Notes under the pieces: generated by a model
Told to the model about the DNA's origin: nothing
Seen by the model: the letters and a program-made list of their open reading frames with translations, nothing else
Databases searched by the model: none
Program-made: the position numbers and the translations under genes
Source: Cephalotus follicularis
Taxonomy: Eukaryota; Streptophyta; Magnoliopsida; Oxalidales; Cephalotaceae
Direction of reading: 5' to 3'
DNA: 64,000 nt
Assembly (NCBI GenBank): GCA_001972305.1
Contig: BDDD01000021.1
Location: 496,001-560,000 of the forward strand
Shown: one piece after another, positions 23,501 through 34,069 of the stretch
Layout: the number at the start of each line of letters is the position of its first letter
How positions within the stretch are numbered: the first letter of the stretch is position 1

Positions 23501-23880
23501 CCCATTTTGATATGATTCGATTCGTACTCATGTCGCACTAGTAGGAGTCTATAAGTTGGCTAGGTCTATATGTTTTCCCATACCAACATATACGTATATG
23601 GTCATTCATTCTCTCAGTTGCCTCCACAATCATTCAATCATTCATTTGACCGTTAAGTCAATCATTCATTCACTCTCGCACTTGCTAGCTAGCCCCCGAA
23701 GGTTCTAACTTAATATCCATCAGTATCCACTCAATCACTACCTTAGATAATTTAATCCATCAGAATAATTTCAATCAATTACAATGTGCTTGAGCAAGAG
23801 TGAATACCTTACCTTCCATAATGCGTCTACCGGTATCTCTCCACTGTGAAGGTCTAGCTGCGGCACCGTTATCACCCGCA
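23500..23880 (-). other. Element B internal sequence without recognisable domain
   Basis: AT-rich sequence with several CATTCATT and TCAATC repeats (about 23600-23680). It replaces the protease and much of pol. I see no domain in it on either strand. Confidence 0.4.
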
Positions 23881-24416
23881 GGTGTCATCTGATCCCTCAT
23901 ACAATCTTTCACCCTATAGATTGATGATCCACACTTCAAGCACAACTCGTTCTTTAACCAACAATCCTTCAGTTGATGGCTCTTAAGACCACAATGAAGA
24001 CAAAGTCCTGGTCTCCCCTTACTCCCATGACTAGGAGTTCCTTGAGTGGCAGTTTGTTGAGATTTAGTCTTCGATGACTTGGTTGGGGAACCATTACCTT
24101 GCCACCTTGACGAAACTGGTCTAGTATGTGTAAGGGTCCATTTAGTCTACTGTGCTTGAGCGTACAACCACTGCATTTCCTCCATATGAGCCGTATTGGA
24201 AGCTGTCTGCTGTTGGAAATAATTGGCTATACGATCCATGTATGACTGCCGCATCTCTTCCATATTAGCCGCATTTGTAGCCATCGGCTGCTGGAAATAA
24301 TCAGCAATACTATCCATCGGATCTCCCCTCTCGTTCGCTTCTTGCAGAATATTTGCTTCTTGAGGAATATTGTCCTCATCAGCTCTAGCCCTTCCGCTTC
24401 TCCTTCTTCCGTCCAT
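23880..24416 (-). pseudogene. Element B gag remnant with two zinc knuckles
   Basis: The minus-strand start at 24416 reads MDGRRRSGRARADEDN, a basic start like other chromovirus gags, followed by repeats containing ADYFQQPMATNAANMEEM and NYFQQQTASNTAHMEEM. Nearer 23915-24010 lie two adjacent zinc-knuckle-like motifs, CLHCGLKSHQLKDC and a second related one. The main capsid domain is missing between them. Fossil. Confidence 0.75.
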
Positions 24417-24515
24417 TTTTGTTTCCTATAAGGAAAGATGTCAATAATCATCCTTACGAAAAAATAGTTTAATTTTCAAGAAACTTATCCAAGCTAATCA
24501 TATAATATCATATAT

Positions 24516-24527
24516 GCTTTGATACCA
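24516..24527 (-). other. Element B primer binding site
   Basis: Minus strand TGGTATCAAAGC, four bases from the 5' LTR end, with one difference from the initiator-Met type site. It fixes the orientation of B. Confidence 0.85.
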
Positions 24528-26008
24528 CTGTTGTCACACCCCATTCCCGAAACAACAGTATAGACCCTTAGGTCGTGGCAATCAACATATATTCAACTTA
24601 TATAAATTTACGAAAAATTTAAAACTTTCCAAACATATATAATCAGTGCGAAAGCATTTAATAAAAAGCCAAATTTAAAAACATAACATGCATCTCATAC
24701 TACATGTTACCGCAATAAACATCATCATAGTTGACTACTCTCGAAACGGAGCGTGAACAACATTCGATACAATAATCCATCAGCACATAAATTCCTTAAT
24801 ACAGTAATCCAATATTTTATTTCTCAAAGAAATACAACTTCATTTTTGCTTTGCTTCCCCCTCATGCTTGAACGACGTCAAGTCCACTGCATCAATCTGA
24901 AAACCATCGGCTAAGTAGAGAAAATATAAAAGTACCTTGGGGACAGTGATAACAGATGTCGTGAAATGAATGAATTCATGATGCTATACACAATATATAT
25001 ACACATATACGCATATATGTATCTACCAACAAGCAACAATAATGCCAAGTGGCCACAGCCACAAAATCCACGTGTATCGAGGTAATCCGGCACAAGGCTA
25101 GGAGAACTCGACCACTCAAATGATGTTAACCTGCCAAGGCTAGAAAGGCACCCAAGCTGATCGTCCAAGGCTAGGAACAACATCCCACAATCAAACAAGA
25201 TATCCGACCCCGAGCTAAAAAAGCTGGCTGGCAGTCCGTCTTGTGATGCTGGGAACAATCCAAAATCCGTTTTAAAGTAGCTATATGTAATAACGCTTGA
25301 AATACTACATTGAAATACCACATTCATTCAGAATGCAAAATCAACAATCCAAATCCATTTTCAAGTAGTTATATGTAATAACACTTCACATTTATTCAAA
25401 ATGTATAATCGACAATTCAAATCCATTTTCAAGTAGTAATATGTAATAACGCTTGAAATATCACATTTATTAAAAAATGTAAAACATTCTTTTGAAACCT
25501 CATTTCAATCCATTAAAATATAATATTTCGTATCAAGTAATAATTTATGGAAAAATCATTACATACTCTTTCTGAAATGATAAAAACATTTTAGGAATCA
25601 TTCGATATATCAATCACACATATATATCAACGCTATCTGGCACAAGGCTAGGAAGCTTGACCAAAACATAGCAATATGCAAGCAAACATATGCTCAAAAT
25701 GTAGACAGACCCTTTTGGCGTCAACACCTAACTCAAGGTGTCAACGTGTACGTCATACTGTGCCCCAAAACGTAACCAGTCACTTTTGGTGTCAACGTAT
25801 ACCCTATACACGTCAATGTCCATATCAGTTACTTTAGGTGTCAAGGTCCACCTTAGTCGTTAACGTGCATGGCAACCCCCTCAGGCGTAAACATTCGCTC
25901 TAGGGGTCAACATAAGCTCTAGGCGTTAACGTGCATGGAAACCCCCTCAGGAGTCAACGTGCATGGCAACCCCCTCAGGCATCAACATTCACTCTAGGTG
26001 TCAATACC

Positions 26009-28515
26009 TGTAATAACCGCGATTTCAATTAATGTATATTGTACAACGATGAATAAAATATGCATTTTCCTGAGATTATATGTTGGGATATCATTTGAAT
26101 AGAATGGAATTGGAATAAATTCTTAAATGAAAAGTAAAAATAAAAATAAACATAAAGAAAGAAATAAGTTCTGGTGCTAAACTGTCGACGCCTAACTCCA
26201 TACCGTCGACGCTTTGAGCCCAGACACATGCACAAAACGTGGAGTCGAGAGCTGGGTTATGACGCACAAACCGTCGACGCCAGATAGAAATCATCGACGC
26301 TTTACATGGTGTCAGGACTGTGATACACGCCTGTTAGAACAGAGCAGTGGCGCCAATTGGTTACTTGCAAGACTGAGTGTCCAGCGACGTGTCAACCATG
26401 CAAAGGAAACATTACCAGCTGTTGATAATGCCAGACTAAGGGGTCTTGCATGTGCTATTCCACCTGCAAGTGTGCATACCTGCAATCACAGCAGAAAACT
26501 GTGAGAAAGAAACAAGAGTGAAGGCATGCATGAGGGAGAGAGAAATGTCCATATGAAATTAGAAAACTAAGGAATTAAAGACACGAATATGAGCCTTTAT
26601 ATCAGCTGATACATGAGCTGATGAGTGTTAGAAAACACTGAGGAATAGAGAGACAATCTGGACAATTGCTGGAGGATTGCTCGAGGTTGAAGGAGCTTGA
26701 AGTTCAAGTTGAACTTGGAATATCACCTGGAATTGGTAAGTAACCGAGATTCCTTGATGTTGTTATGGTTATTAGTTATGAAAACAAACTGAGATTAGAT
26801 ATACATATCCATTGTTAATAAACGATTATGGAGAAAACCTGGGGATTAGAACTTGATTTTTTTAATTTGTTCAAGAGAGATGAAACATAGAAGCTAATGA
26901 TAAGCTACTGGTTCTGATTTTAGCTGTTATCATGACAAGATAATTAGTTAAACTTACTGGATTTAGTATCTAAACCTGTGAACATGCAATTGTGTAGATT
27001 AATTTTGCAATTTTTGGAGGATTGAGTTGGTGTGAAGAACATTGGACTTAAAGAGGGAAATCAATTCAATTGATTTCGGGATTGCTTTTAGGGTAGGGGT
27101 TTTGACATGTTTTTGAACATATAACGTGTATAATGTGTAGTGATGGTTGAGATTTGATTGCATGTTGATTTGGACTGAGATTGAAATAAAGTTATGCATG
27201 CTCTGTTTTGTTGTTGCTCCTGGAAATTTGTAAGAACGCCAGAAGCGTCGACGCTTAGGTTCAAACAGTCGACACTTTGGTGTGTAAGAATCCCATTTTA
27301 AGGCTTAGAATGTCGACGCTTTACGCTTTGATCGTGTGTCCAGTGTCAACGCTTAATCTACAACCGTCGACGCTTAAATAGAAATTGTCGACGCTTTAGA
27401 ACAGTAATTGTGGAAATGCTTAATTGATTGATTGAATTGGTTATGGTTGTGAATATCCTTGAACTAATACTGTTAAGCAATCTATGTATTGCAGTCATTA
27501 CTGTTTATTAACGTAATTACTAATGTTTTATATAATTTTCAAGGATTATACCAACTTAATGCTTTAAGCACAAATAATGATTTTTAATAACGGATTTCAG
27601 ACAGAAAATCTTATTGTTATACAAATTTCTATTTCCTCTTACAAGAGGTATTGTTATCGTTTAGTTCTCCAAGAGAACCACTGAATGAATTGTTATGTTT
27701 TCTAAAAATGAAAACTACCAATTTATTGCATATTATAGATATATGTAATATTGTCATTGAATTGATTGTCTATATTATTGCGTTAGTCGAGTAATAGGAG
27801 ACATCACTGGCTACGAGGTGGTCCTAGGTGCCAGGAGTTGGCTAGAGCTTCCACCACACTTATCTGCAATGCAGATCCTGATTGTTACCTGCCCACTAAA
27901 TGCCAGCAGAACTGACCTGACTCATCATCTTCGGAGTGTAGGATGATAGTTAGGTGGTGCATAGTTGGTGCTAGGAGATAGCGACATGTGACACCCAAAC
28001 CACTGTATTGATTGATGGTACCCTTATGCGGTATTCCTGAATTGTATTGTCTATGGCCACTTGGCATGATTGCTTTTATATATTGAAATACCTATATATA
28101 TGTTTTATTTAAAAATAACTTTCATGCATGTTTATGAGTATATATTCAATTATCATGCATTATTTTCCTACCTAGCCAAGTGAGGACAACGACTAACCCC
28201 CTATAATTTCAGATTAAGTGAAGACGTTCGGAAAGTACTGCTGAAGCTTTTGGAGAGCTTCTATTTTTGTTAAGGTTGTTATTCTTATGTTTTGTATTGA
28301 AATGAACGTTCGCACTCCATTGTTGTGGTTACTTTCCTTATGTAAAAGGTTATTATTGGTATTGTATAAGCACGTAGTATGGGCTGCGTGCGGATGACTT
28401 TTATTTATAATCTGGCAATAAAATGCTTCCACTTATGTTCAATGGTGGATTATTATTTTATAACTGATATCACCACAGATGTTGTCTCAATGTATTGGAA
28501 AAGCAGGGTGTGACA
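26009..28515 (+). mobile_element. Element C: solo LTR inserted in the right LTR of B
   Basis: 2507 bases from TGTAATAACC to GGTGTGACA, flanked by exact ATACC duplications (26004-26008 and 28516-28520). No coding domain, primer site or polypurine tract is found inside, so it is a solo LTR left by recombination between two LTRs. The uninterrupted site is at 784-788 in B's left LTR. The TGTAATRACC start and a shared TGGCCACTTGGCAT segment (28054-28067; in B at 25042-25055) mark it as a Gypsy LTR related to B. It holds two GTCGACGC-type arrays, 26180-26305 and 27238-27405. Confidence 0.92.
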
Positions 28516-29169
28516 ATACCAACCCTAGGCGTCAACGCTGATAACACGTCAAGTCTATGCCAGACACTTAGGGGTCAACTTCTTTCCTTTTGGCATCAAT
28601 GCTCTAAGGTAAGGAACCTTAGGTGCCAACGCTTCGTGCGTCCTTTTCCTTCATATGACAAACAAAGGCGTCTACGCGCACTCCAGGCATCGACGTCTGT
28701 GAGAACATAACAGCGTCTCTTCCACCGAATTGCACAACCATGTCGCAAGACAATGGATCTAAGTAGAACAACATATGCAGTACTTAATCCATATTCACCC
28801 AAAACAGCTTATGCATAATAGGTTATCATTCAAGACAAACCACAACCCACCATTTATGCATTTCATCAAACAACTCTTATTATAATTGAACTCAAAGATA
28901 CAGTTATATGATCCCTACCTCTGATCCCAAGTTAGGAATCAAAGTCCACCTCTTTAAGCTTTACCGACCGGTAGCTTTGAGCTCCAGGGTCCGACATAGT
29001 AGCTCCACATTCGAGCTCGGCTCACCCTTGGTTCGAGCCTCCAAGTTCCCAAGTTCAATAATGGATAGAGATAACTTCCCCCGTTTCTCTCTTTTCTCAC
29101 TGTTTTCTTTCTCTTTCCCTCGTGGTGCAGGTAGAAGAAGACGAAGGTGAGCGGTATGTTTTATGGAGG

Positions 29170-29170
<1 letters not shown>

Positions 29171-29201
<31 letters not shown>
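29171..29201. repeat. CT microsatellite
   Basis: A CT run in B's right LTR, shorter in the left LTR copy near 21760-21775, so it changed length after insertion. Confidence 0.9.
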
Positions 29202-29203
<2 letters not shown>

Positions 29204-29742
29204 GTCTGCATGCAAGGCGCCATGCGTCTCCCTCTCTCCTTCTTCTCTCTACCGACATGACACCCATCAATCACTTTTCCTTTCCTTTTTGTGATGGCAG
29301 AGCATGGGAAAGAGATAAAGTGTCTTTCACATGCTCTTCACGCGTCTTCTGTCAGCGTTTTAACCTATTCTGCCAACAGATTCGACGTCAACCTTAAGCG
29401 TTGACGTGTTGACTTTCTTCTTGACACTAATAGGCTCCCCGAACCGCGTTAATGCCTACCCCCTTTTTCCTCTCCATCAATGGACATCGACGCCATCACT
29501 TGGCGTCAACGCCTTAAAGCAAGAAGCTTTAAGCGAGCCCCATTGTTCCTTAGCGTCAATGTCATCTCTTGACGACGACGCTCAAGCGACCTTTTCCTTT
29601 GCATTTCTCAATTCAATTCCACTCCTTAACTCTTTCCATTAAAAATTCAACATTAATATGAAATACATAATTCTCATTAATTCATCATTTAATTACAATG
29701 AGAAAAACAATAATACATAAATGGGAAAATCCAGGCATTACA

Positions 29743-31560
29743 GGACTGTTTGACAAACTCTCTGCAACTATCAAACCGTTGATGCTTTGGCAAAAAGCGG
29801 CAACGCTTTGTGATTGTTGACTGTGAACATATTTGCGTAAACTGTCAACGCTATTGGATGCGATCATAAACTGTTGACACTTTGCATAAACGGCGACGCT
29901 TTGTGGCCCTTAAATCGTCGATGCTTTGCTTCAACTATCGTCACTTTGCGACCATATACAGTCGACACTTTGGCTTAAGTGTCAACTATTTATGCCCTAT
30001 TTTCACACAAAACAACATGGTTTCAACCGTTTTTCATCACCAACCATTTTATCTTCAAATGGGTTCTATAGGAAGCCTCCCTAAGGCCGTGTAACCTATG
30101 GAAACCCTTCTTTAAAACAAATGATCTTCAAATCAATCTTTAAAATGGATTTGAAAGAGGTTTTCAATAAATGGTTAGGTTTGTTCAATTTGGATGTTTG
30201 GACGTGAATATCCTAGTTGGGCCTCTTCTCCATTGTTTTAATAACTTTGATAGGGACCAAGAAAATAGTATGGTATGGGCTAGGACCATTGAGGACTAGC
30301 ATTATGTAATTGGCTTTGACGGATGGATTTTAGCAATCCTTTATAATTAGATACCTATCATTTAAATGGTTATATGGTCATAGGGTACAAGCTTTATATG
30401 GTCATGGTTACGGTTTGACATTGTTTGAGACTCGACGAGATAACCCATTTATAATCTTCATTTCCGTCATGAAGGTTATGGGTGTAGACCACATTGTATG
30501 GAAATGGAACGGGACACCACTTTATGGGTGGACCTACGAGGGATACCGCATTGTGGATGGACCAATGGAAATATGGTATGGGCTAGGACCATTTGAGGAC
30601 TAGCATTATGGTACAGGCTAGGACCATTTGAGGACTAGCATTATGATTATGGGCTAGGACCATTGAGGACTAGCATTATGGTATGGTCTATGTGATCAGT
30701 GTTATCTTGGCTCCATATGGGTATGGCACGGAGAGTGTATAGACGATGGAGGTACTATCTAGGGCCTGAGAGGTAGAGTGGTACTTAGACCTATGTATAG
30801 TTTGTACCCATGGATGATTATGTATTGATTATGGAGTGTCTATAGACCGAGGGTGTATGGATGGTAATTTCTACAGTTAGGATGCGTTACGTTTGCCACC
30901 GCGTAGGGACTGTTGATGTACTAACGTGGTCCACAATTGGCATTCATGCATTTCACATGCCATGCATATATCTATATATATCTGTTAACTTCATTGTATA
31001 TAGTATTGCCTACATAGCTGTGTTTGGTTGACTCATTCTCGAAATGGGACTAACATCTAGGGTCGAGTACAGAGGAAACCCCGCAGTGAATCAGATTAGA
31101 CCTCCAGGGCAGGATTCCAGTTCCAGTTGCAGTACCTATTTGTCATTATCTACCTTGTATAAGACTGATATATATAAGACGCTATGTATAAGATTATGTT
31201 TAGTTGTATTGACCTGCCGGCTTGTGGCACTGCTACATATATATGGTGTTATGTATATCGTTGGGCTTATCTACACAAGTGTTGAATGGTTGTGTTCCGC
31301 ATGCATATTGGTATATTAAAGTATTAAATTATAGCATATTCTGGATGTATGCTATGATGATATGGATGGATTGTATGGATGGTTTTCCAAGTGTCGGGCC
31401 GTGGGGTTCTCTCATGGTTTGGGACGTGATAGTATCGGGGTCCCTGGGGTGTTTCTAGAATTTATCGTCGTATCGAATTTTAAACCTGACTTTTGGGTCC
31501 AACCTGATATTGGAATTGTTGACGTATGTTGGACATGTTCCTAGAATTTATTCTATTCAA
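29743..31560 (+). repeat. Fragment I: decayed LTR-like sequence related to solo LTR F
   Basis: Blocks match F in the same order: 29756-30120 resembles 36810-37160 (GTCGACGCTTT array, then the GAAAGCCTCCCTAAGG-type block), 30170-30260 resembles 37260-37440, 31020-31110 resembles 38320-38400, and 31210-31240 resembles 38690-38720. The first five bases, GGACT, would be B's right target copy, but the left one is outside the window. The ends of this LTR are not visible. No protein is supported. Confidence 0.7.
30576..30680 (+). repeat. Three tandem 35-base repeats
   Basis: Units at 30576-30610, 30611-30645 and 30646-30680 share GGCTAGGACCATTTGAGGAC and TAGCATTATG. A fourth copy stands alone at about 30270-30306. 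The array lies in fragment I and has no counterpart that I see in F. Confidence 0.9.
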
Positions 31561-32769
31561 AGGGTTGTGTGTTGAACATTTAATGTCATGTGACATAAAA
31601 GGTTAGATGAGAAATGAGAGATGTGGGCCTTGTATGCATGCATGAAGGGTCGAATTTTGACTTGTGCTAGGCACAAGCTCAGCCTCCCTTTATGTCCCTC
31701 AAATGCCCATTCAAATGTGGTCAAAGGTTGAGTGTAGGACACTCAAGACCTATGTAAAGGAATGGTTCTAAGTATTGGTATAGGTATGGGTTTGTATGAC
31801 AAGTATGGCTTAGAGCATGGTCACTGATCCTTTGTGTCTCTTCAAGGTCGGCCCTTTGAGGAAAGAAATAGAGACTTTGAGTCTCATTTCTAACACTTTC
31901 TCCCCTCTCTCCTTCCGTCCGTAAGTCTCTCTCTAGGCTCTCATCATCTACATTTGTTCTAACATCCATTGGTAGCCATTGAAGGTGAGCTTAGAGCTTT
32001 AAAGAAATAAAAGACACACATCTCCTTCCACTATCTCCTTTGATCACCATAGATGGAGTTACATTACACATTTTATTGTGAATTTACCTATCTCGGTCTC
32101 TAGACTAGCCTTTGGAACTCTCCATACAACAAGGTTCCTTGGAAATCATATTATCCTTGGAAGACCTTACATGGTATGTGATTGTTAGTTCCAAATTGTG
32201 TGTGTGTTGAGACCTCAAACTTTCGGCCCCTTGGAGAACCCTAGATCCCACTGGTTGGTGGTAGCTTTGGGCTCACGCCTTGGTGCTTGGATACTAAAAG
32301 TGTAGAGGGATAGAGCTTGAAGGAAGGAGCCATCACCGGAGTTAATGAAATATTTACTCCTTCTCTTATCTTCCCTCTTTGTGGTTTTAGGTTTTACTAG
32401 GGTTTCATGGTAGAAACCCTAGCCAAACCCTTAAGGTTTTATGTTGAAACCCTAACAAAACCCTTAAGGTTTGGTGTGTGAGGGTCACTGGTTGATTAGG
32501 GTTTGCCTTGCAAACCCTAGCCTTTTTGTTGTTTGAGCCAAAGCTAGGGTTATGGTAACCCTAGCTTGACCCGTGGCTACACCTTTCTTGCTTGACATGT
32601 TTTGGTTCAATTGGAGGTTAATTAGATATCCTTGGATGGTTATGAACATTTATGGACATAGATTTAATAGGGTGTTCCTTTGCTTGGAGGCACTTTGATT
32701 GAAAAATCAAAGTTGAGCACATTTCAAACCTATGACCTAAAATGACTAATGACCTTAAAAACTCTTTCA
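31561..32769. other. Unassigned sequence with telo-box-like hairpins
   Basis: No transposon domain, LTR border or convincing exon was found on either strand. Around 32390-32570 there are several AAACCCTA / TAGGGTTT copies in both directions, some pairing as hairpins, and two CCTTAAGG palindromes. CT-rich stretches near 31900-31945 resemble a plant 5' untranslated region, but no coding sequence follows. It could be the flank of an old element or remnant gene-regulatory sequence. Confidence 0.35.
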
Positions 32770-33240
32770 CTATTGATGCAAGAATCTGATTCCTCAATCA
32801 ACATAACAATTCTGCTATTGAAAGCTGGCCTTCCTCAACCTGCAAGACAATTGGAAACCTTAAAGTGACCGGAGGTGCACTTTGGGAACACCCTTCGATG
32901 CTTAAGTCAATACAGATAAGGAATTGTGTATGAAACTCAAGAGAATATATAATTTGCTCAAGAGTCAAAGAATTTGAACATGGAGCTTGTGAATAAAGGT
33001 CATATTTATAGCAGAGTGGGTTGGGTACCTTTGAGAATCCTTGTTAACTTAGAATTGTGCATGGATCGGGATCTTTCCCCTTTTTGTGATTCCTAGGAGG
33101 ATTCTGCCTCCTTGATTTTAGGGGTTTGGTGTCATCTTGATCTCTGATGGAATGCTCCTGAGATATCCTTTCATATTTAATGAGATTTAATGCAGTTGAA
33201 ATATTCTCTATTAATGTCCGATATTTCCATGTGCCACGTT
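32770..33240 (-). repeat. LTR-like fragment with TATA box
   Basis: On the minus strand an AT-rich stretch with ATTAAATATGAAAGG is followed by a clear TATAAATATG (33001-33010) and then CT-rich sequence, the usual look of a U3-R border in a plant LTR. It abuts H's integrase remnant at about 33240. No matching second copy lies in the window, so its family is unknown. Confidence 0.45.
33001..33010 (-). promoter_or_regulatory. Candidate TATA box of an LTR fragment
   Basis: TATAAATATG on the minus strand, within GC-balanced sequence and about 230 bases downstream of the fragment's start. Confidence 0.45.
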
Positions 33241-33754
33241 ATGACTGGTCTGAAATTTTACCCCTATCAAGTCTTATTGATACCCTACTTAAAATGTTGC
33301 ATGTGGCTTCCGCCCCAAAATACTTTGGTAAATCATTTTCACAAAGCATAGTTCTAGCCATCTCCTCTAAAATTCAATTTTTTCTTTCAACAATACCTTT
33401 TTTTTTGAGAAGTTTTAGGAGTTGAAATTCATGGTTGAAACCATTTTCATTGCAAAATTCTTGAAATAGATAATTTTTGAACTCTTTACCATGTTCACTT
33501 GTAATTTTCAAAATCAATACACCTTTTTGTTTTTGAACATTATTGCAAAAGCTTGAAAATTCTTTAAAAGTTTCATTTTTATATCCAAGGAAAAATGTCC
33601 ACGGGTATCCAGAGTAGTCATTAACGATAACTAAAACATATGATTTACCACAAAGACTTCTAGCACTATTTGGCCCAAAACTAGAAAGAAAAGGAGAAGA
33701 GCAAAAATGGAAAGTAATAAAACTTTCTAAATTTTGTTTTGCACACATAGGCAT
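33240..33754 (-). pseudogene. Element H integrase remnant
   Basis: On the minus strand it includes GKSYVLVIVNDYS, TWTFF-like WTFFLGYKNETFKEFSSF, an EHGKEFKN segment and GFNHEFQ, ending with an LPKYFGAEA-like stretch. These are blocks of the Copia integrase core. The order and wording match SIRE-type elements. Fossil with several breaks. Confidence 0.8.
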
Positions 33755-33773
33755 ATAAAATTATAGCATAGGT

Positions 33774-33778
<5 letters not shown>

Positions 33779-33835
<57 letters not shown>
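33779..33835. repeat. TA microsatellite
   Basis: About 28 uninterrupted TA units inside element H, between integrase and gag remnants. Confidence 0.97.
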
Positions 33836-33839
<4 letters not shown>

Positions 33840-34069
33840 ACACATATCAAGACTTGTTACTTATGGATAGATTTTACCAAAAAACTTCTTTTGTCCAAGT
33901 TTAGTCTTGTATGCATACTTTCAAATGAGACAATTACAAATTTTTCTTTTTGGTAGCCAAGCTATTTTGGGTTAATGTGGGTTAGTGACAATGTTCTTTT
34001 AGGAATTTGATCCATTTGAATCTTAATATTTGATCTCTTTTATAATGCATTTTTCTTGAAATAACAAGA

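Larger units (their letters stand above)
1..29742 (-). mobile_element. Element B: Gypsy chromovirus-like LTR retrotransposon, internally deleted, host of nested insertions
   Basis: This minus-strand Gypsy element begins before the window; its right end is TTACA at 29742. The right (5') LTR is 24532-29742 and the left (3') LTR is 1-906 plus 21238-22334. The two LTRs match closely once insertions A and C are set aside, and the LTR proper is about 2.7 kb. A primer site lies just inside the right LTR (24516-24527) and a polypurine tract just inside the left one (22335-22352). Only about 2.2 kb of internal sequence is left: gag with zinc knuckles, a piece of reverse transcriptase and the integrase C-terminus, in the order expected on the minus strand. 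It is broken, with large internal losses. It is the oldest layer of the nest by position. About 8 differences were counted by eye in 130 aligned bases near the LTR ends. The Tekay/Del-type clade is inferred from the integrase tail. Confidence 0.88.
24532..29742 (-). repeat. Element B right (5') LTR, containing solo LTR C
   Basis: On the plus strand it runs TGTCACACCCC to CATTACA. Without C and one duplication copy it is about 2.7 kb. It contains the 75-90 base tandem repeat (about 25265-25490), GCGTCAACG-type motif groups (about 25717-26003, 28527-28700, 29388-29590) and a CT microsatellite (29171-29201). It gives the pre-insertion sequence for A at 28634-28638. Confidence 0.92.

Noticed and set aside
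24911-25327. 138-residue minus-strand reading frame with hydrophobic stretches
   Set aside because: It lies in B's right LTR, has no recognisable domain, and spans the tandem repeat area.
31900-32400. Host gene 5' region (CT-rich leader, intron-like TTTTAG)
   Set aside because: No coding exon or splice pattern follows on either strand, so only an unassigned stretch is reported.
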